Program-made: the position numbers and the translations under genes
The notes under the pieces: model-generated
Seen by the model: the letters and a program-made list of their open reading frames with translations, nothing else
What the model was told of the DNA's origin: nothing
Database searches by the model: none
Shown: in pieces, positions 1 through 7,249 of the stretch
How positions within the stretch are numbered: the stretch's first letter is position 1
Layout: every line of letters starts with the position of its first letter
Assembly (NCBI RefSeq): GCF_900142025.1
Contig: NZ_FQZM01000013.1
Coordinates: 24,550-88,549 of the forward strand
DNA length: 64,000 nucleotides
Reading direction: 5' to 3'
DNA from: Desulfofundulus thermosubterraneus DSM 16057
GTDB lineage: Bacteria; Bacillota; Desulfotomaculia; Desulfotomaculales; Desulfovirgulaceae

Positions 1-812
1 AAGGTCACAACCACTTCAGCGGTGTCAATGGCCGGGTCGTCCCAGCCGGCTACAAAACTACCGTCAGCCTTTTGCTGGTTCCTCATCCAGTTAAGGCCGT
101 TATTAATGGCCGCCTGCACCCTGGCATCCTGCCCGCCGGGATCGAGATAATGCAGAGCCCTTACCGCCTGGGCCGTGGCCATGAAGTCGGCAAAATAGTT
201 TGTGTTGCCCTTGTCATCCGTCCAGCTCCCGCCCCAGCTCCCATATACCTCTTCGTTGACGGTAAGTTGCTGGCTTAAAATGTATTCCTTAGCGTATACC
301 AACTTAACAACACTCATCAACCCCGCCCGGCCCAGCAGGTCAAAGGCCGGCAGGTTGCTGAAAAGGCTGTAAGCTCCCGTATCAAAGCCGTTCTCAGTCT
401 GCCTGTTTTTCAAGATCTCCACAAGCTGATCGGCCAGATCGCTTCGCCCCAGCGCCTGCATGGCCAGAAGGTCCTGGGCCAGGATCTTGGCCGGAACATT
501 ATCTGGCTGTGAAATATCGTTATAAACAGCGTTTATAACCGCATCATTTAGATTTTCACCATTATACACCCAGGAAGCAACATCAACACCGGCCTGCTTT
601 AAGACATAAAGAGCATAGGAACCCACCCCATACTCCGAATTATTGATTCCCTTCTGGATGTATTCATTGTACAGAAACTGCACGGCATTGTTGGCCGGTG
701 AGCCGGATACCCCGCTGGCGCCGGCATTTACCGCCGGTGTCAGCAGGGTTGCGGCCATGACCAGAACCAGTAACAAACTCAGCTTTTTAACCGTCCTTTT
801 ATGGTGATACAA
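1..812 (-). CDS. Alpha/alpha-barrel (prenyltransferase/transcobalamin-like) secreted protein, partial
   Basis: Open reading frame running off the left edge; only the first 270 codons are visible. The TTG start at 812 is preceded by AAGGGGGT. A hydrophobic segment (LSLLLVLVMAATLL) ending at about residue 30 looks like a signal peptide. The rest aligns by eye with the next gene upstream (975-2591) almost position by position: the same WVYNGE/WVHQGV, LAQDLLAMQALG, LKNRQT, FMATAQAVRALHYLDP and GLNWMRNQQKADGSFVAG blocks. These helical repeats with QxxDGSF-type turns are typical of the prenyltransferase/squalene cyclase and transcobalamin-like (alpha/alpha)6 barrels. It is therefore a tandem paralogue lying 162 bp downstream of its sister in the same orientation, probably in the same B12-riboswitch-controlled transcript. 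A C-terminal anchor cannot be seen. Binding of a corrinoid is inference. Confidence 0.75.
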   Translation of the reverse strand, partial: MYHHKRTVKKLSLLLVLVMAATLLTPAVNAGASGVSGSPANNAVQFLYNEYIQKGINNSEYGVGSYALYVLKQAGVDVASWVYNGENLNDAVINAVYNDISQPDNVPAKILAQDLLAMQALGRSDLADQLVEILKNRQTENGFDTGAYSLFSNLPAFDLLGRAGLMSVVKLVYAKEYILSQQLTVNEEVYGSWGGSWTDDKGNTNYFADFMATAQAVRALHYLDPGGQDARVQAAINNGLNWMRNQQKADGSFVAGWDDPAIDTAEVVVT

Positions 813-974
813 CGCCCTGACCCCCTTACGATGTTTTTACTCTGAAAACAGACTTTTCCACTTTCTTCCACTACTGTACCTTCTTTAGGCAGCATGACCG
901 CCTCATGTAACACCGCCCGATTTAACCCGGCAGATTGTCCCTTCTTTACCCTCCCGGGCCTTTTCGATACCTCC

Positions 975-2591
975 TTACAGCACATCAGCCAGGCGCAAAA
1001 GCATGGCGGCCGCTTCGGCCCTGGTGACCTTTTTCTCGGCCCGGAAAGTCCGGTCGGGATAACCACCGGCAACCCCCTTGGCGTAAGCCACCCCCACGGC
1101 CTCTTTCGCCCAGGCCGGAATCCTGTCCGCATCGGCGAAATCCAGCTCTTTCGGCGCCACCTCCCCGCATTTCTTTTCAATAATCCGGGCCATAACGGCG
1201 GCCAGTTCGGCACGGCTTACCGGTTCCTCCCCTTTAAAAATAAGGGTGCCGTCCGGTTGCGGGTAGCCGGAAATGAGCCCTTCCCTCAATGCCACGGCCA
1301 CGGCCTCATGGGCCCATTGGGGAACATTCCGGCTATCTTTAAACTTCCGGTCGAACACAAGCAGGTCTTGCCGGGAAGCCGCCGCCGGCTTTAGCAGGCG
1401 CACCATCATGGAGGCTATTTCATAGCGGGTCACCTGCTCTTCGGGTTTAAAAATACCGCCTGGATAACCCGATGCAACCTGCATTTGAACCAGCCGGTAG
1501 ATGGCCCCTTCCGCCCAGTGGCCTTTCAAATCCGTAAAACTGGCCACCATACCGGGTTGCGCTTGACGGCCGGATTCATCCTGAGATCCAGGTTGTGGCT
1601 GTGTTGGCTGGCTTTTCGCCTTCGCTTCCAGCGCCAGGCACGCCCAGAGCACCCAGGTGGCATCCATGGCGTTTCCCGACGTACCGAAGCTCCCATCGGC
1701 ATTCAATGACTTATTCATCAGATAATCAACGGCACTCTTCCCCGTGCCGCTTTTCCAGACCGCCGGGTCCATACCCAGGGTCTTCAGGGTCACAATTACT
1801 TCCGCAGTATCGATCACCGGGTCGTCCATACCGGCCACAAAGCTACCGTCTGCCTTCTGCTGTCTTTGCATCCAGGCCAGGCCGTTTTTAATGGCCTCCT
1901 GCACCTGGGGATCTTTCTTTTCCGGATCCAGGTAGTGCAGCACCCTCACCGCCTGGGCCGTGGCCATGAAATCGGCGTAATATGCATTACCATCCAGTGA
2001 CCCCCAGCTTCCGTACTGGGCATTTTGTGCCTTGACATACTGTTTTTCCAGGATGTAATTCCTGGCCAGGCCGGTGTTTATCTGATCCATTAACCCGGCC
2101 CTGCTTAAAAGATCAAAGGAAGGCATGTTGCTGTAGATGCTTAACGGCCCGGTGTCTTCAAATCCTTCGTCTGTCTGCCTGTTCTTCAAGACCTGCAGCA
2201 ACCGGCCGGCCAGCTCCTTTTCTCCCAGCGCCTGCATGGCCACCAGATCCTGAGCAAGCTGCTTCGCCCGCACTTCACCTGCTTTATCCAGATCATCCCT
2301 GACCGCCTTCAGCACTGCCTCCCGGTAAGTCACTCCCTGGTGCACCCAGGCTCCGGCACCAACACCGGCCTGGCTTAGCACATAAAAGGCATACGAGCCC
2401 ACACCCACATCCGAGTTAATCAACCCGTTTTTTAAATAGTCACGATGCAGGAATTGCACTGCCTTATCCGCCAGGGGTGAAACTGCCGCTTCCACCCGGC
2501 CCGGTACCCCAAGCGGCACCAGCAGACCGAGGAATAAACAGACCGTTGCAACCAGGGCTGTTAACCGCCCGGCAAAGTGATGGGTTTTCAC
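975..2591 (-). CDS. S-layer-anchored alpha/alpha-barrel protein under cobalamin riboswitch control
   Basis: 538 residues from a GTG start with GGGAGGG nine bases upstream. Residues 1-36 are a signal peptide ending in VEAA. Residues about 37-330 are a helical barrel of the prenyltransferase/transcobalamin-like type, with a QxxDGSF turn (QQKADGSFVAG) near 250 and another DGSFG near 300. After a Gln/Pro-rich linker come three SLH domains (about 352-402, 415-472, 483-538), recognisable by FTDLKGHWAE, SGYP and VTRAEAAAML motifs. It is thus exported and held on secondary cell-wall polymer. Two cobalamin riboswitches precede it with no other gene between, so its synthesis should fall when B12 is plentiful. 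Together with the intrinsic-factor-like fold this suggests corrinoid capture at the cell surface; that role is inference. The downstream gene is a paralogue. Confidence 0.8.
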   Translation of the reverse strand: MKTHHFAGRLTALVATVCLFLGLLVPLGVPGRVEAAVSPLADKAVQFLHRDYLKNGLINSDVGVGSYAFYVLSQAGVGAGAWVHQGVTYREAVLKAVRDDLDKAGEVRAKQLAQDLVAMQALGEKELAGRLLQVLKNRQTDEGFEDTGPLSIYSNMPSFDLLSRAGLMDQINTGLARNYILEKQYVKAQNAQYGSWGSLDGNAYYADFMATAQAVRVLHYLDPEKKDPQVQEAIKNGLAWMQRQQKADGSFVAGMDDPVIDTAEVIVTLKTLGMDPAVWKSGTGKSAVDYLMNKSLNADGSFGTSGNAMDATWVLWACLALEAKAKSQPTQPQPGSQDESGRQAQPGMVASFTDLKGHWAEGAIYRLVQMQVASGYPGGIFKPEEQVTRYEIASMMVRLLKPAAASRQDLLVFDRKFKDSRNVPQWAHEAVAVALREGLISGYPQPDGTLIFKGEEPVSRAELAAVMARIIEKKCGEVAPKELDFADADRIPAWAKEAVGVAYAKGVAGGYPDRTFRAEKKVTRAEAAAMLLRLADVL

Positions 2592-2751
2592 TAAAAACTC
2601 CCTCCCCTGTTTTCTAATTTATTTAAACCAACCGGCTAATTTTAAAAAGTAGCCCGGCCTGACTTAAAGCCGGATATATATTTACTCCTGAAAGGAGAAT
2701 GGGTTAACGATATATAAAGGCTTGTTACTTGTGCATATCCAGGCCTCGCCG

Positions 2752-2783
2752 TAAAAAAATCCCCCATCTACCCAGATGGAGGA
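2752..2783 (-). terminator. Rho-independent terminator of the proximal B12 riboswitch
   Basis: Read on the minus strand, CCTCCATCT-GGGT-AGATGGGGG is followed by a run of seven T. It lies between the B12 box of the proximal riboswitch and the SLH-protein gene, so it is the expected expression platform. Confidence 0.8.
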
Positions 2784-2849
2784 TTAGCCCTCGCAGCAAA
2801 ATCATGCCACGACAAATTAAACCACCCCCCGTCCGCGCAGGTTGGTTTG

Positions 2850-3115
2850 GTCATTCAGAACGGGCAGGTCTCCTGGCTCGGGTTCACCGGAGCTCCACGT
2901 CTTCCCATCCAGCACTCACCGATGAACCGTAACATCCAGTGGCACGCTTGACAAATAGTGAAAATATAGCTTAAGGTTTTATCAATATTATCGGTGAGTG
3001 CTGGACAGTGACTTGCTGTGGAGTCCCTCCCCCTCACAGTGGCGGGACCGCGCCGGATTTGCACCGGCTTCCCTTTTCACTTTCACCCCTCGGGGTGAAG
3101 GCACCCGTTCCGGTA
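2850..3115 (-). promoter_or_regulatory. Cobalamin riboswitch (proximal) with an inserted palindromic element
   Basis: Minus-strand sequence carries the class core: GGTGCC near 3105, AAGCCGGTGCAAATCCGG, GCGGTCCCGCCACTGTGA, a GTCACTG ... TGGGAAGAC pair and the B12 box AGCCAGGAGACCTGCC at 2863-2878. Between CACTGT and ATGGGAAG, where the consensus has a variable arm, lies a 96-bp repeat element whose 12-bp inverted ends can pair. A terminator follows at 2752-2783. Ligand is expected to be a cobalamin; the exact form is not predicted. Confidence 0.88.
2909..3004. repeat. Palindrome-ended repeat element, copy 1 (inside riboswitch)
   Basis: 96 bp bounded by CCAGCACTCACC (2909-2920) and GGTGAGTGCTGG (2993-3004). 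Three further bases at each end also pair (CACCGAT ... ATCGGTG). The interior is AT-rich and unlike the other copies. It occupies the variable arm of the proximal cobalamin riboswitch. Confidence 0.85.
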
Positions 3116-3167
3116 TGAAATTGTCCTCAGGCAGCAGGATATTAAACCATTTGCTGCCACTTAATCA

Positions 3168-3204
3168 CTAAAACGAATAACCCCGGCCTGTCAGAGACCG
3201 GGGC
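3168..3204 (-). terminator. Rho-independent terminator of the distal B12 riboswitch
   Basis: On the minus strand CCCCGGTCT-CTGAC-AGGCCGGGG is followed by TTATTCGTTTT. It stands between the distal and proximal riboswitches, giving each aptamer its own termination site in series. Confidence 0.75.
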
Positions 3205-3289
3205 TTGTTTACACTGGCTGTAGCCCACCGTAAAAAGATGGTAAGACTACCACCGGCACAAGCCCCTGTTCCCTGGGAGGCTTTCCGTG

Positions 3290-3562
3290 CCGCGCGCCCG
3301 GGCAGGTCTCCTGACTCATGGGTCATCGCATGCTTTCCGCCTTCCCAGCCCAGCACTCACCAGTGTATTGGTTAAACAACCATGCTGTTACCATTCACTG
3401 TTGAACAGAGTACTCTTAAATGTAACAGCCAATCAGTGAGTGCTGGGCCAGTGGCCCTGTGGAAAGCCGCTACCCATTCACAGTGGCCCCACCGTCCAGG
3501 ATTTTCACCTGGTTCCCTTTTACCCCCGCCTGATTGGCAGGGGAACCCGGACACGGCTACTA
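3290..3562 (-). promoter_or_regulatory. Cobalamin riboswitch (distal) with an inserted palindromic element
   Basis: Second, diverged aptamer upstream of the first. Minus-strand landmarks: GGGAACCAGGTGAAAATCCTGG, GGCCACTGTGAA, GCCACTGG ... TGGGAAGGCGG and the B12 box AGTCAGGAGACCTGCC (3301-3316). As in the proximal copy, a 97-bp palindrome-ended element fills the variable arm between CACTGG and GGGAAGGC. No gene lies between the two aptamers, so they act in tandem on one transcript. Confidence 0.88.
3350..3446. repeat. Palindrome-ended repeat element, copy 2 (inside riboswitch)
   Basis: 97 bp from CCAGCACTCACC (3350-3361) to AGTGAGTGCTGG (3435-3446). The interior does not match copy 1, although inner segments such as ATTGGTT and AGCCAAT also pair. 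Lies in the variable arm of the distal riboswitch. Confidence 0.85.
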
Positions 3563-3582
3563 GTTAAATCCTTTTACATGAA

Positions 3583-3611
3583 ACAGTAACACATTTCTGA
3601 TAAGTTGTCCA
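3583..3611 (-). promoter_or_regulatory. Sigma-A-type promoter of the B12-controlled transcript
   Basis: Minus strand: -35 TGGACA (3606-3611), 17-bp spacer, -10 TACTGT (3583-3588). Transcription would begin about 15-20 bases before the distal riboswitch. Position and spacing fit; no other candidate was as good. Confidence 0.5.
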
Positions 3612-3754
3612 TAGTAAACTTCCCAATAAAAAACCATTTTTCGTTATGAGGTAGTTTAACCAACCAACTGGCCTGGTTGAATAAAATGTGGTCTTTCAAC
3701 TGGGCCAGGTTTAAGCTATTCCAGCGGTAAGCTCATGGGGATCATCACCAACGA

Positions 3755-4186
3755 TTATTTGTCTACAGTTAAATTGCTGCCCACCCAGATAACCGGCACG
3801 TCAAGCTCTTTGGCAACCGTCTGAATTTCAGGATCACCGGTGAGCACCGGCGCTTTAAGTTCCCGGGCCAGTTCCAGAACGAAAGAGTCGGCATAAGAAA
3901 GGCCTCTTCTGGCTTTAATGCGGGCTGCTTCTTTTACCCTCGGCCAGGGAACCTCCACAATGTTGATCGATTCTTCCAGTAAGATGTTCCGTAATACTTC
4001 TTCTGCCACCCGCTCACCTTTTTTGCGTAAAAGAATATAGTAAAGTTCCCCAAGGTTAATCACGCTAAAATAAACTGTTGTCTGCTCATCCGAAATAGCT
4101 GCGGCTACCGTATCCGCCCCTTCTTCATCCTCAATGAGAGCTAGTATGGCATATGTGTCCAGAACAACTGTCTTTCTGTCTACCAT
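3755..4186 (-). CDS. vapC: VapC-type PIN-domain toxin
   Basis: 143 residues from the ATG at 4186, which overlaps the stop of vapB (…GAATGGTAG), a typical translationally coupled pair. PIN-domain acidic residues are visible: Asp10 in VLDTYAIL, Glu in NLGELYY, Asp in YADSFVLELA and Asp in LTGDPE. PIN toxins of this class are metal-dependent RNases that cut tRNA or rRNA and are held inactive by their VapB partner. An in-frame ATG 8 codons upstream exists, but the overlap with vapB favours 4186. Confidence 0.85.
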   Translation of the reverse strand: MVDRKTVVLDTYAILALIEDEEGADTVAAAISDEQTTVYFSVINLGELYYILLRKKGERVAEEVLRNILLEESINIVEVPWPRVKEAARIKARRGLSYADSFVLELARELKAPVLTGDPEIQTVAKELDVPVIWVGSNLTVDK

Positions 4187-4431
4187 TCTTCCCGCTCCCT
4201 GTCCAGCCATCGTTCCCGGAGGAGAATGTCCGTCAATTTTTCCTGCCCTTTAGTCCTGTATTTACCCCGCAGGGCAAGGAGAGGGTTACGGGGAATGGGC
4301 CGGAGCAGTATAGCACCCTCCACTTCTTCAATGGCCAGCTTATCTCCTTTTTTTAAACCATAACGATTGCGTAAAGCAACGGGGAGCACTATCTGACCTT
4401 TTTCCGAAAGGGTTACTTTTATCACGGTCAT
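4180..4431 (-). CDS. vapB: VapB/AbrB-type antitoxin
   Basis: 83 residues; the ATG at 4431 follows GGAGGTAAG directly, so the longer upstream extension is not used. Residues 2-47 form the AbrB/SpoVT swapped-hairpin DNA-binding domain (VTLSEKGQIVLPVALRNRYGLKKGDKLAIEE). The C-terminal 35 residues are charged and likely wrap the toxin. It presumably represses its own operon with VapC. Confidence 0.85.
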   Translation of the reverse strand: MTVIKVTLSEKGQIVLPVALRNRYGLKKGDKLAIEEVEGAILLRPIPRNPLLALRGKYRTKGQEKLTDILLRERWLDREREEW

Positions 4432-4604
4432 CTTACCTCCTGAACACATCTTACCCAACATTATTATATGACCACCAGATCGCCCTGTAAAGCTTTTAGC
4501 TGCATACACCCCATAACTTCCAGCCCCGCCTGTACCGGTGAGTGAACCTGTGGTATACTAATTGTCGGACAGGTCGACTAAACAGTTAGAAAGGGTGATC
4601 TACC

Positions 4605-6332
4605 GTGACCTGGTCCTTAGCCCTTACCCTGGCGTACAGATTGAGCATGGTGGCCACAGCGGCCTTTATTCTTTCCCGCATGCCCGCCCTGGGGCGTATT
4701 TTATCCCGGCAGCTCACCCCCCGGGACAAGCTGCTGTTGACTCTGGCCCTGGGTGGTATGGGCATTGTGGGTACTTATGCCGCCGTGCCCATCCACGGCG
4801 CCCTGGCCAACTCCCGGGTGGTGGGGGTAATGGTGGCCGGTTTGCTGGGCGGTCCCCTGGTGGGGGCCGGAGCGGGCCTGATCGCCGGTGTACACCGCTA
4901 CCTGCTGGGTGGTTTCACTGCCTTTTCCTGCGCCCTAGCTGCCGTGGCCGAAGGCGCCCTGGGCGGGCTGGTGCAGCACTATTACCGCCGCGGCCCCATT
5001 TCCTGGCATGTAGCTTTACTGGCCGGGCTGGCGGGAGAAACATTGCAAATGGCCATTATCCTGGCCACCGCCCGTCCTTTCAGCGAGGCCTGGGCACTGG
5101 TGCAGATCATCGGCCCGCCCATGATTGTAGTCAATTCCATTGGGGTGGCCATTTTCATGGTCATTGTCAAAACCGCCGCCGAACAGCGGGAACGCATCGC
5201 CGCCTGCCAGGCACAGCAGGCGCTGCGCATAGCCACCCAAACCCTGCCCTTCTTACGGCACGGGTTGAACCGGGAGTCGGCGGAGCAGACGGCCCGGATT
5301 ATTTATAATTCCGTCAAGCTGGCCGCCGTGGCCATCACCAACGCGCGGGAAATCCTGGCCCATGTAGGTATGGGCAGCGATCACCACCACCCGGGGAATC
5401 CCATTTTGACCAGTGCCACCCTGCAGGCACTGGCTACCGGAGAAGTGCAGCTTGCTCAAACCAAAGGGGAAATCGGGTGCCAGGAAAAACGGTGCCGTCT
5501 GGGCTCAGCGGTGGTGGTCCCGTTGAAGCGGCGGGACTTAACCATTGGTACATTGAAGCTTTATCACGACCGAGAGAACAGCATCACCCCGGTGGACCTG
5601 GAGCTAGCCCGGGGTCTGGCCCACCTATTTTCCACCCAACTGGAACTGGCGGAGCTGGAATACCAGGCCCGGTTACGTTCCCAGGCAGAGCTTAAAGCCC
5701 TGCAGGCCCAGGTGCACCCCCACTTCCTGTTTAACGCCTTAAATACCATTGTCTCCCTGGTACGTACCAGGCCGGAAAAGGCCCGGGAACTGTTGATCAA
5801 ACTGGCCAGCTTCTTCCGGTACAGTTTGCGAAAGGATGATGCTCCCATTCCCCTGGCGGAAGAACTGGCCCATGTGGAGGCCTACCTGGCCATCGAGGGA
5901 ACACGCTTCGGCAACAAGCTACAGGTAGTCCAGCTTGTAGATCCCGCAGCTTTAACCTGCCCCGTTCCCGCCTTTACCCTGCAGCCGGTGGTAGAAAATG
6001 CCATCAAACACGGCCTGCAACCCAAGAGGGAGGGCGGAAGGGTGAAAATCATAGCTAAAGATCAGCCTGAAGAAGTGATAGTCACCATAGAAGATAATGG
6101 TGTGGGTATTTTCCCGGAAGAACTGGATAAAATCCTCCTGCCCGGCTACGGGCGCGGCCACGGGCTGGGATTATCCATTGTCAACGAACGTTTGAAGGGC
6201 CTGTACGGGCCGGAATATGCGCTTCAGGTGCACAGCATACCCGGCCAGGGTACCAGAGTAGTCTTGCGCTTTCCTAAAGAAACCAGCTCCCAGGGGGTGA
6301 AGGAAGATGCCCTTTACAGCTGTTGTGGTTGA
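4605..6332 (+). CDS. lytS: LytS-type sensor histidine kinase
   Basis: 575 residues from a GTG start with AAAGGGTGA upstream. Residues 1-195 are a 5TM-5TMR-LYT sensor domain (NSRVVGVMVAGLLGGP, IAGVHRYLLGG). A GAF-like region spans about 215-345. The phospho-acceptor is His373 in HPHFLFNAL, followed by an HATPase domain with NAIKHGL near 465 and GHGLGLSIVNERL near 525. LytS/BtsS/YpdA-type kinases sense extracellular pyruvate or related signals in characterised members (family knowledge). The cognate regulator overlaps its 3' end by 26 bp and a CstA transporter follows, the same set as BtsSR-BtsT in enteric bacteria. A weak TATACT -10 lies at 4554-4559. Confidence 0.9.
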   Translation: MTWSLALTLAYRLSMVATAAFILSRMPALGRILSRQLTPRDKLLLTLALGGMGIVGTYAAVPIHGALANSRVVGVMVAGLLGGPLVGAGAGLIAGVHRYLLGGFTAFSCALAAVAEGALGGLVQHYYRRGPISWHVALLAGLAGETLQMAIILATARPFSEAWALVQIIGPPMIVVNSIGVAIFMVIVKTAAEQRERIAACQAQQALRIATQTLPFLRHGLNRESAEQTARIIYNSVKLAAVAITNAREILAHVGMGSDHHHPGNPILTSATLQALATGEVQLAQTKGEIGCQEKRCRLGSAVVVPLKRRDLTIGTLKLYHDRENSITPVDLELARGLAHLFSTQLELAELEYQARLRSQAELKALQAQVHPHFLFNALNTIVSLVRTRPEKARELLIKLASFFRYSLRKDDAPIPLAEELAHVEAYLAIEGTRFGNKLQVVQLVDPAALTCPVPAFTLQPVVENAIKHGLQPKREGGRVKIIAKDQPEEVIVTIEDNGVGIFPEELDKILLPGYGRGHGLGLSIVNERLKGLYGPEYALQVHSIPGQGTRVVLRFPKETSSQGVKEDALYSCCG

Positions 6333-7080
6333 CGACGAACCCCTGGCCAGGGACGAGCTAAAATACCTGTTGTCGGCCTACCCGGAATGCCGGGTGGTCG
6401 GTGAAGCCGAGGATGCCCAGGAAGCATTGAAACTAGTACAGGAATTACAACCCGATGTGGTGTTCCTTGACATCCAGATGCGTGGAATGTCCGGATGTGA
6501 AGCCGCCCGGCAAATGCTTTCCTTCCCCCGCCCGCCCCTGGTGGTCTTCGCCACTGCTTATAACGAATACGCCGTTAGAGCCTTTGAATTGGGAGCAGTG
6601 GACTACCTTTTGAAGCCCTTTGAGGATAAAAGGCTGGCCAAGACCATCAAACGCATTGAAGAACTGCGTAAGCGCTCCGAGGACTGGGCGGAAGCTGTGG
6701 AACGGGTGGCCGGGCTGCTGCAAACAAAAAGACACCAGGTTAAGAAATTGCCTGTGGAAAAAAACGGGGAAATCAGGCTCCTGGATTACCAGGATATTAT
6801 CTTCGGCCGGGCAAAAGATGGCAGCGTACAGATCGTTACCGCCAGTGATACCTGCATCTACACCGGTAGCATGACCGAACTGGAAGCACGGTTAAACAGT
6901 GAAGGTTTCCTCCGGGTACACAAGAGTTTTCTGGTGAACCTGAACCAGGTTCAGGGGGTGTTGCCCTGGTTCAAAGGGACTTACTGGCTGGTGATGGGTG
7001 ACCCTAAAAAGACTCAAATCCCGGTCAGCAAGAGCCAGGTGAAGGAAGTGAAATCTATACTGGGATTGGGAGCTTCGTAA
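6307..7080 (+). CDS. lytR: LytR/AlgR-family response regulator (LytTR domain)
   Basis: 257 residues, overlapping lytS. Receiver domain at 1-120 with VVDDEP at the N terminus, the phosphorylated Asp in VVFLDIQMRGMSG near residue 57 and Lys in LLKPF. A coiled linker leads to the LytTR DNA-binding domain (about 150-255; EIRLLDYQDIIFGRAKDGSV, FLRVHKSFLVNL). LytTR proteins bind direct repeats two helical turns apart; such a repeat lies just downstream before the transporter gene. Confidence 0.9.
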   Translation: MPFTAVVVDDEPLARDELKYLLSAYPECRVVGEAEDAQEALKLVQELQPDVVFLDIQMRGMSGCEAARQMLSFPRPPLVVFATAYNEYAVRAFELGAVDYLLKPFEDKRLAKTIKRIEELRKRSEDWAEAVERVAGLLQTKRHQVKKLPVEKNGEIRLLDYQDIIFGRAKDGSVQIVTASDTCIYTGSMTELEARLNSEGFLRVHKSFLVNLNQVQGVLPWFKGTYWLVMGDPKKTQIPVSKSQVKEVKSILGLGAS

Positions 7081-7086
7081 AAAGCG

Positions 7087-7112
7087 ACCCCACGGAAAGT
7101 GGGGTTTTTTCT
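7087..7112 (+). terminator. Terminator after lytSR
   Basis: ACCCCAC-GGAAA-GTGGGGT followed by TTTTT, six bases after the lytR stop. It separates lytSR from the transporter transcript. Confidence 0.85.
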
Positions 7113-7127
7113 GTTGATGGGCCTATA

Positions 7128-7161
7128 TTTCCGATCAACACCTCTTTTGTTCCGTTGATTA
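7128..7161 (+). promoter_or_regulatory. Candidate LytTR operator (direct repeat)
   Basis: TTTCCGATCAA at 7128-7138 and GTTCCGTTGAT at 7149-7159 place two TTCCG cores exactly 21 bp apart, upstream of a TATAAT -10 at 7193-7198. The spacing matches what is known for LytTR regulators; the sequence match is by eye. Confidence 0.4.
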
Positions 7162-7192
7162 AGCTGTTGTTACCTGTTTCACCGGAAGAGTT

Positions 7193-7198
7193 TATAAT
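7193..7198 (+). promoter_or_regulatory. -10 element of the cstA promoter
   Basis: Perfect TATAAT 52 bases before the GTG start, with no good -35 at 16-18 bp (TTACCT at 7170). A weak -35 is consistent with activation by the LytR-type regulator. Confidence 0.45.
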
Positions 7199-7249
7199 GT
7201 AAACACGGACCGGCCGGTTTCACAATTTTTCAACAGGGAGGGAATAAAT

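Noticed and set aside
779..1394. Overlapping ORFs on both strands within the SLH region
   Set aside because: Arg/Pro-rich shadow frames of the SLH-domain coding sequence.
2909..3446. CRISPR-like repeats
   Set aside because: Repeated ends are widely dispersed in the window, have no regular spacers and no cas genes are near.
4535..4545. Further copy of the palindrome-ended element (GGTGAGTGAACC)
   Set aside because: Only seven bases match the end and no partner end exists within 150 bases.
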